NCBI GenBank assembly: GCA_025060505.1
Contig: JANXBU010000005.1
Span: 1 to 64,000 of the forward strand
Direction: 5' to 3'
From: Candidatus Calescibacterium sp.
GTDB lineage: Bacteria > Calescibacteriota > Calescibacteriia > Calescibacteriales > Calescibacteriaceae
DNA: 64,000 nt
Part shown: positions 62,269-64,000 of the stretch, in pieces
Position numbering within the stretch: the stretch's first letter is position 1
How the letters are laid out: each line of letters opens with the position of its first letter
Position numbers and translations under genes: made by a program
Notes under the pieces: generated by a model
Database searches by the model: none
Told to the model about the DNA's origin: nothing
Seen by the model: the letters and a program-made list of their open reading frames with translations, nothing else

Positions 62269-64000
62269 ATGAAATTTTTATTCGCTTTGAAATTTTTATC
62301 TGTTTCCCTTGTGAATCTCCTTATTCTCTTTGGAATCTCATTGCTTCTTTCAAATTGTGGAAGAAAAACCAATCAAAAAACATTACAAAACAAATTATAT
62401 GGGGTAATCTCTTTTGAAGGCTCCCCGGTAAGCTCAGCTTATATTACAAACCTATCAAAAAAGCTAAGAGAAAAATCTGATACACAAGGTAGATTTTCAA
62501 TCATAGCAGACAAAGGTGACAAAATACTTTTTGAATCGGATGACAAATCTCTTCTGATTGAAGTCGGAGAGCAAAAATATGTTGAGATAAACTTAAAGCC
62601 AAATATGAAAAAGATATTTCACTTGAAAAATTTTGAATCATATCTTTTTGAAGGCGAAATACTTGTAGTTATACCTTCAACAAAGTTCATCTCTCCTGTC
62701 CTGTCAGATGGCAGAGTTATTTTTTTATACCCAGATGGAGTAACCGAAGCTGTAATATTCACAAGAAAAAGCTACTCCACAATAAATATACTGAAAATAG
62801 AAGATTTTTCATTCTTAGATATCAATGAATTAGAATTTCATAGCATTCCGGAAAGCATAACTTTTGTAAATGCCTCAGATAAAGAAGCAAGATTGTTCAT
62901 GTATTCAGAATTCATCACAAAAGTCTCTTCTGGAGATGCAATACAAATCAAACCTGGTATATATAGCATATCATTTGGAGAAAATGTTATAGAGAATGAA
63001 TTTTTAATCAACAATTTTGTTTTAAACGGAGGAATGCTCAAAAAAGACGAACCAGAATTGCTTGTTGAAGGTTCAGCAAAAACCAAAAATGGAGAAGGAG
63101 ATATACTTATATGGGTTGAGGGAACAGGTATTATTTCAAAATCAACACCAAATTTCTCCATCAAAATTCCAACTTACTCAAAGAGAATTCATTTCTCAAA
63201 ATTCGGCTGGTATCCATATTCGGCTGAACTTATGAAATCCGGATCAATACCTTCAGATCTAGGAGATGTAGAACTTCCACCACAAGCATATATTTCCGGA
63301 TCGGTCTCTACATTCGGATCAAAACCAGAAAAAATTCAAATAGATATCATATCAAAAAAAGATAAAAGCAACATATCATCATTTGTTATCAGGAGCACAG
63401 ATTTCTCAATCATAGCTCCACAGGGAGAAGAATTCCTCCTAAACGTCTCTTCAGCTGGATACATACCGAAAATTCTTGAAATTTATTTACCGTTACATTA
63501 TCTTGACGTTGGAACGATTTACTTGTGTTCAGCAGAAGATGAAAGATGCTCCATTGAAGAAGGTAAAAGATTTCTGAAATACGGAATGTATAGAAAAGCA
63601 AGAGATGCGTTTTCATATTCAAAATCTATACCGGGGAAAATTGGTCTGTTCTTATCAGACATTGGAATATTACTTTCTGAAGAAAACTTCTTTGAGCTCT
63701 CAGAAAGATCAAAGAGAAAATCCTTTGAGCTTTCAGATATATACTCAGAAGCCGAAGAGCTCTCCAAAATTCAAGTATCTGAACCTCTCTGCGTTGACGA
63801 TTTCATAATTAACTTGCCTTTCCTGGGAGTTTTGGTAGGATTTTCCGGCAATTTGTACGGATGTGTTGGACAGAAATCTTTTGAGTTTTTCAGATCAATA
63901 TATCATATCATAAAGTTCATAAGAAATTATGTTTATTCACATAAATTGTTCGAAGACCCACCTAACCCCATACTATCAATAGAACCAGAAAAAATATTTG
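62269..64000 (+). CDS. large lipoprotein with carboxypeptidase-regulatory-like domains, cut by window end
   Basis: At least 577 residues; the frame is open to base 64000. The lipobox Leu-Ser-Asn-Cys gives a lipidated Cys at about residue 34. Beta-sandwich segments of the carboxypeptidase-regulatory type are suggested near residues 45-90 (Gly-Val-Ile-Ser-Phe-Glu-Gly-Ser-Pro-Val) and 345-420 (Ala-Tyr-Ile-Ser-Gly-Ser-Val). The later part (about 420-500) has short helices resembling a TPR (Ala-Arg-Asp-Ala-Phe-Ser-Tyr-Ser-Lys-Ser) and several cysteines. TAAATT 8 bases before the ATG, no Shine-Dalgarno. Function unknown. Confidence 0.75.
   Translation, partial: MKFLFALKFLSVSLVNLLILFGISLLLSNCGRKTNQKTLQNKLYGVISFEGSPVSSAYITNLSKKLREKSDTQGRFSIIADKGDKILFESDDKSLLIEVGEQKYVEINLKPNMKKIFHLKNFESYLFEGEILVVIPSTKFISPVLSDGRVIFLYPDGVTEAVIFTRKSYSTINILKIEDFSFLDINELEFHSIPESITFVNASDKEARLFMYSEFITKVSSGDAIQIKPGIYSISFGENVIENEFLINNFVLNGGMLKKDEPELLVEGSAKTKNGEGDILIWVEGTGIISKSTPNFSIKIPTYSKRIHFSKFGWYPYSAELMKSGSIPSDLGDVELPPQAYISGSVSTFGSKPEKIQIDIISKKDKSNISSFVIRSTDFSIIAPQGEEFLLNVSSAGYIPKILEIYLPLHYLDVGTIYLCSAEDERCSIEEGKRFLKYGMYRKARDAFSYSKSIPGKIGLFLSDIGILLSEENFFELSERSKRKSFELSDIYSEAEELSKIQVSEPLCVDDFIINLPFLGVLVGFSGNLYGCVGQKSFEFFRSIYHIIKFIRNYVYSHKLFEDPPNPILSIEPEKIF

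Overview
The window is about 64 kb of AT-rich bacterial chromosome, roughly one third G+C by eye, with strong use of AGA (Arg) and ATA (Ile) codons. The cell is a diderm. Evidence for this is a Kdo transferase (waaA), apolipoprotein N-acyltransferase (lnt), several lipobox proteins, a likely outer-membrane barrel, and murein recycling genes (mpl, anmK). A GH57 glycosidase and the codon bias are compatible with a thermophile from a deep, poorly cultivated lineage. A Calescamantes-like bacterium is one possibility, but this is a guess that needs 16S rRNA or marker-protein phylogeny. I see no phage, CRISPR array or intact insertion sequence.

Layout. Bases 1-456 are a long regulatory region carrying three copies of an inverted repeat, TCTCA-N4-TGAGA. 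They precede a nitrous oxide reductase operon (457-7070): a four-helix membrane protein, Sec-type nosZ, a small exported helical protein, nosD, nosF, nosL and nosY. No nosR, nosG, nosH or cytochrome gene is present. From 7.2 to 18 kb lie ahcY, an endonuclease III, lipoproteins, an HprK-like kinase, a PyrK-like reductase, a possible single-strand DNA-binding protein with an SSB-like acidic tail, sufS, a lipase-like hydrolase and an ExbB/TolQ-type channel. From 18 to 21.5 kb is the tuf-rpmG-tRNA-Trp-secE-nusG block, which runs into waaA instead of rplK. A decayed Rpn-type nuclease gene follows.

From 22 to 37 kb are an exported DsrE-like lipoprotein, alaS, GH57, tsaD/lnt, a sugar-binding protein, hisH, ppa, a frameshifted methyltransferase, a two-domain MaoC protein, a ZIP transporter and proA. 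From 37.4 to 40.3 kb three sensory genes sit together around rplS: a soluble chemoreceptor, an oxygen-binding di-iron-like protein and a free-standing CZB zinc domain. From 40.5 to 50.5 kb come enoyl-CoA hydratase, suhB, anmK, a rhomboid protease, plsC, a 1120-residue zinc-ribbon/cyclase/ATPase/TPR protein, a barrel protein, an anchored Ig-like protein and tRNA-Arg. The right part holds ctpA, an esterase, rplU coupled to a ThiF/MoeB gene, mpl, a transglutaminase lipoprotein, a short uvrC, a DUF885 peptidase-like gene, an isolated atpG, and a large lipoprotein cut by the window end.

Two themes stand out. First, genome organisation is scattered: atpG, hisH, proA, pyrK and the ExbB-like gene lie apart from their usual partners, and secE-nusG is cut off from rplK. 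Second, many first genes of transcription units have a -10 hexamer only 4-8 bases before the start codon and no Shine-Dalgarno, which suggests frequent leaderless mRNAs. Operon-internal genes such as nosZ, and also tuf, carry a good AGGAGG. The most distinctive candidate systems are the nos operon with its triple operator and unexplained small proteins, and the split oxygen/zinc-sensing chemotaxis module.
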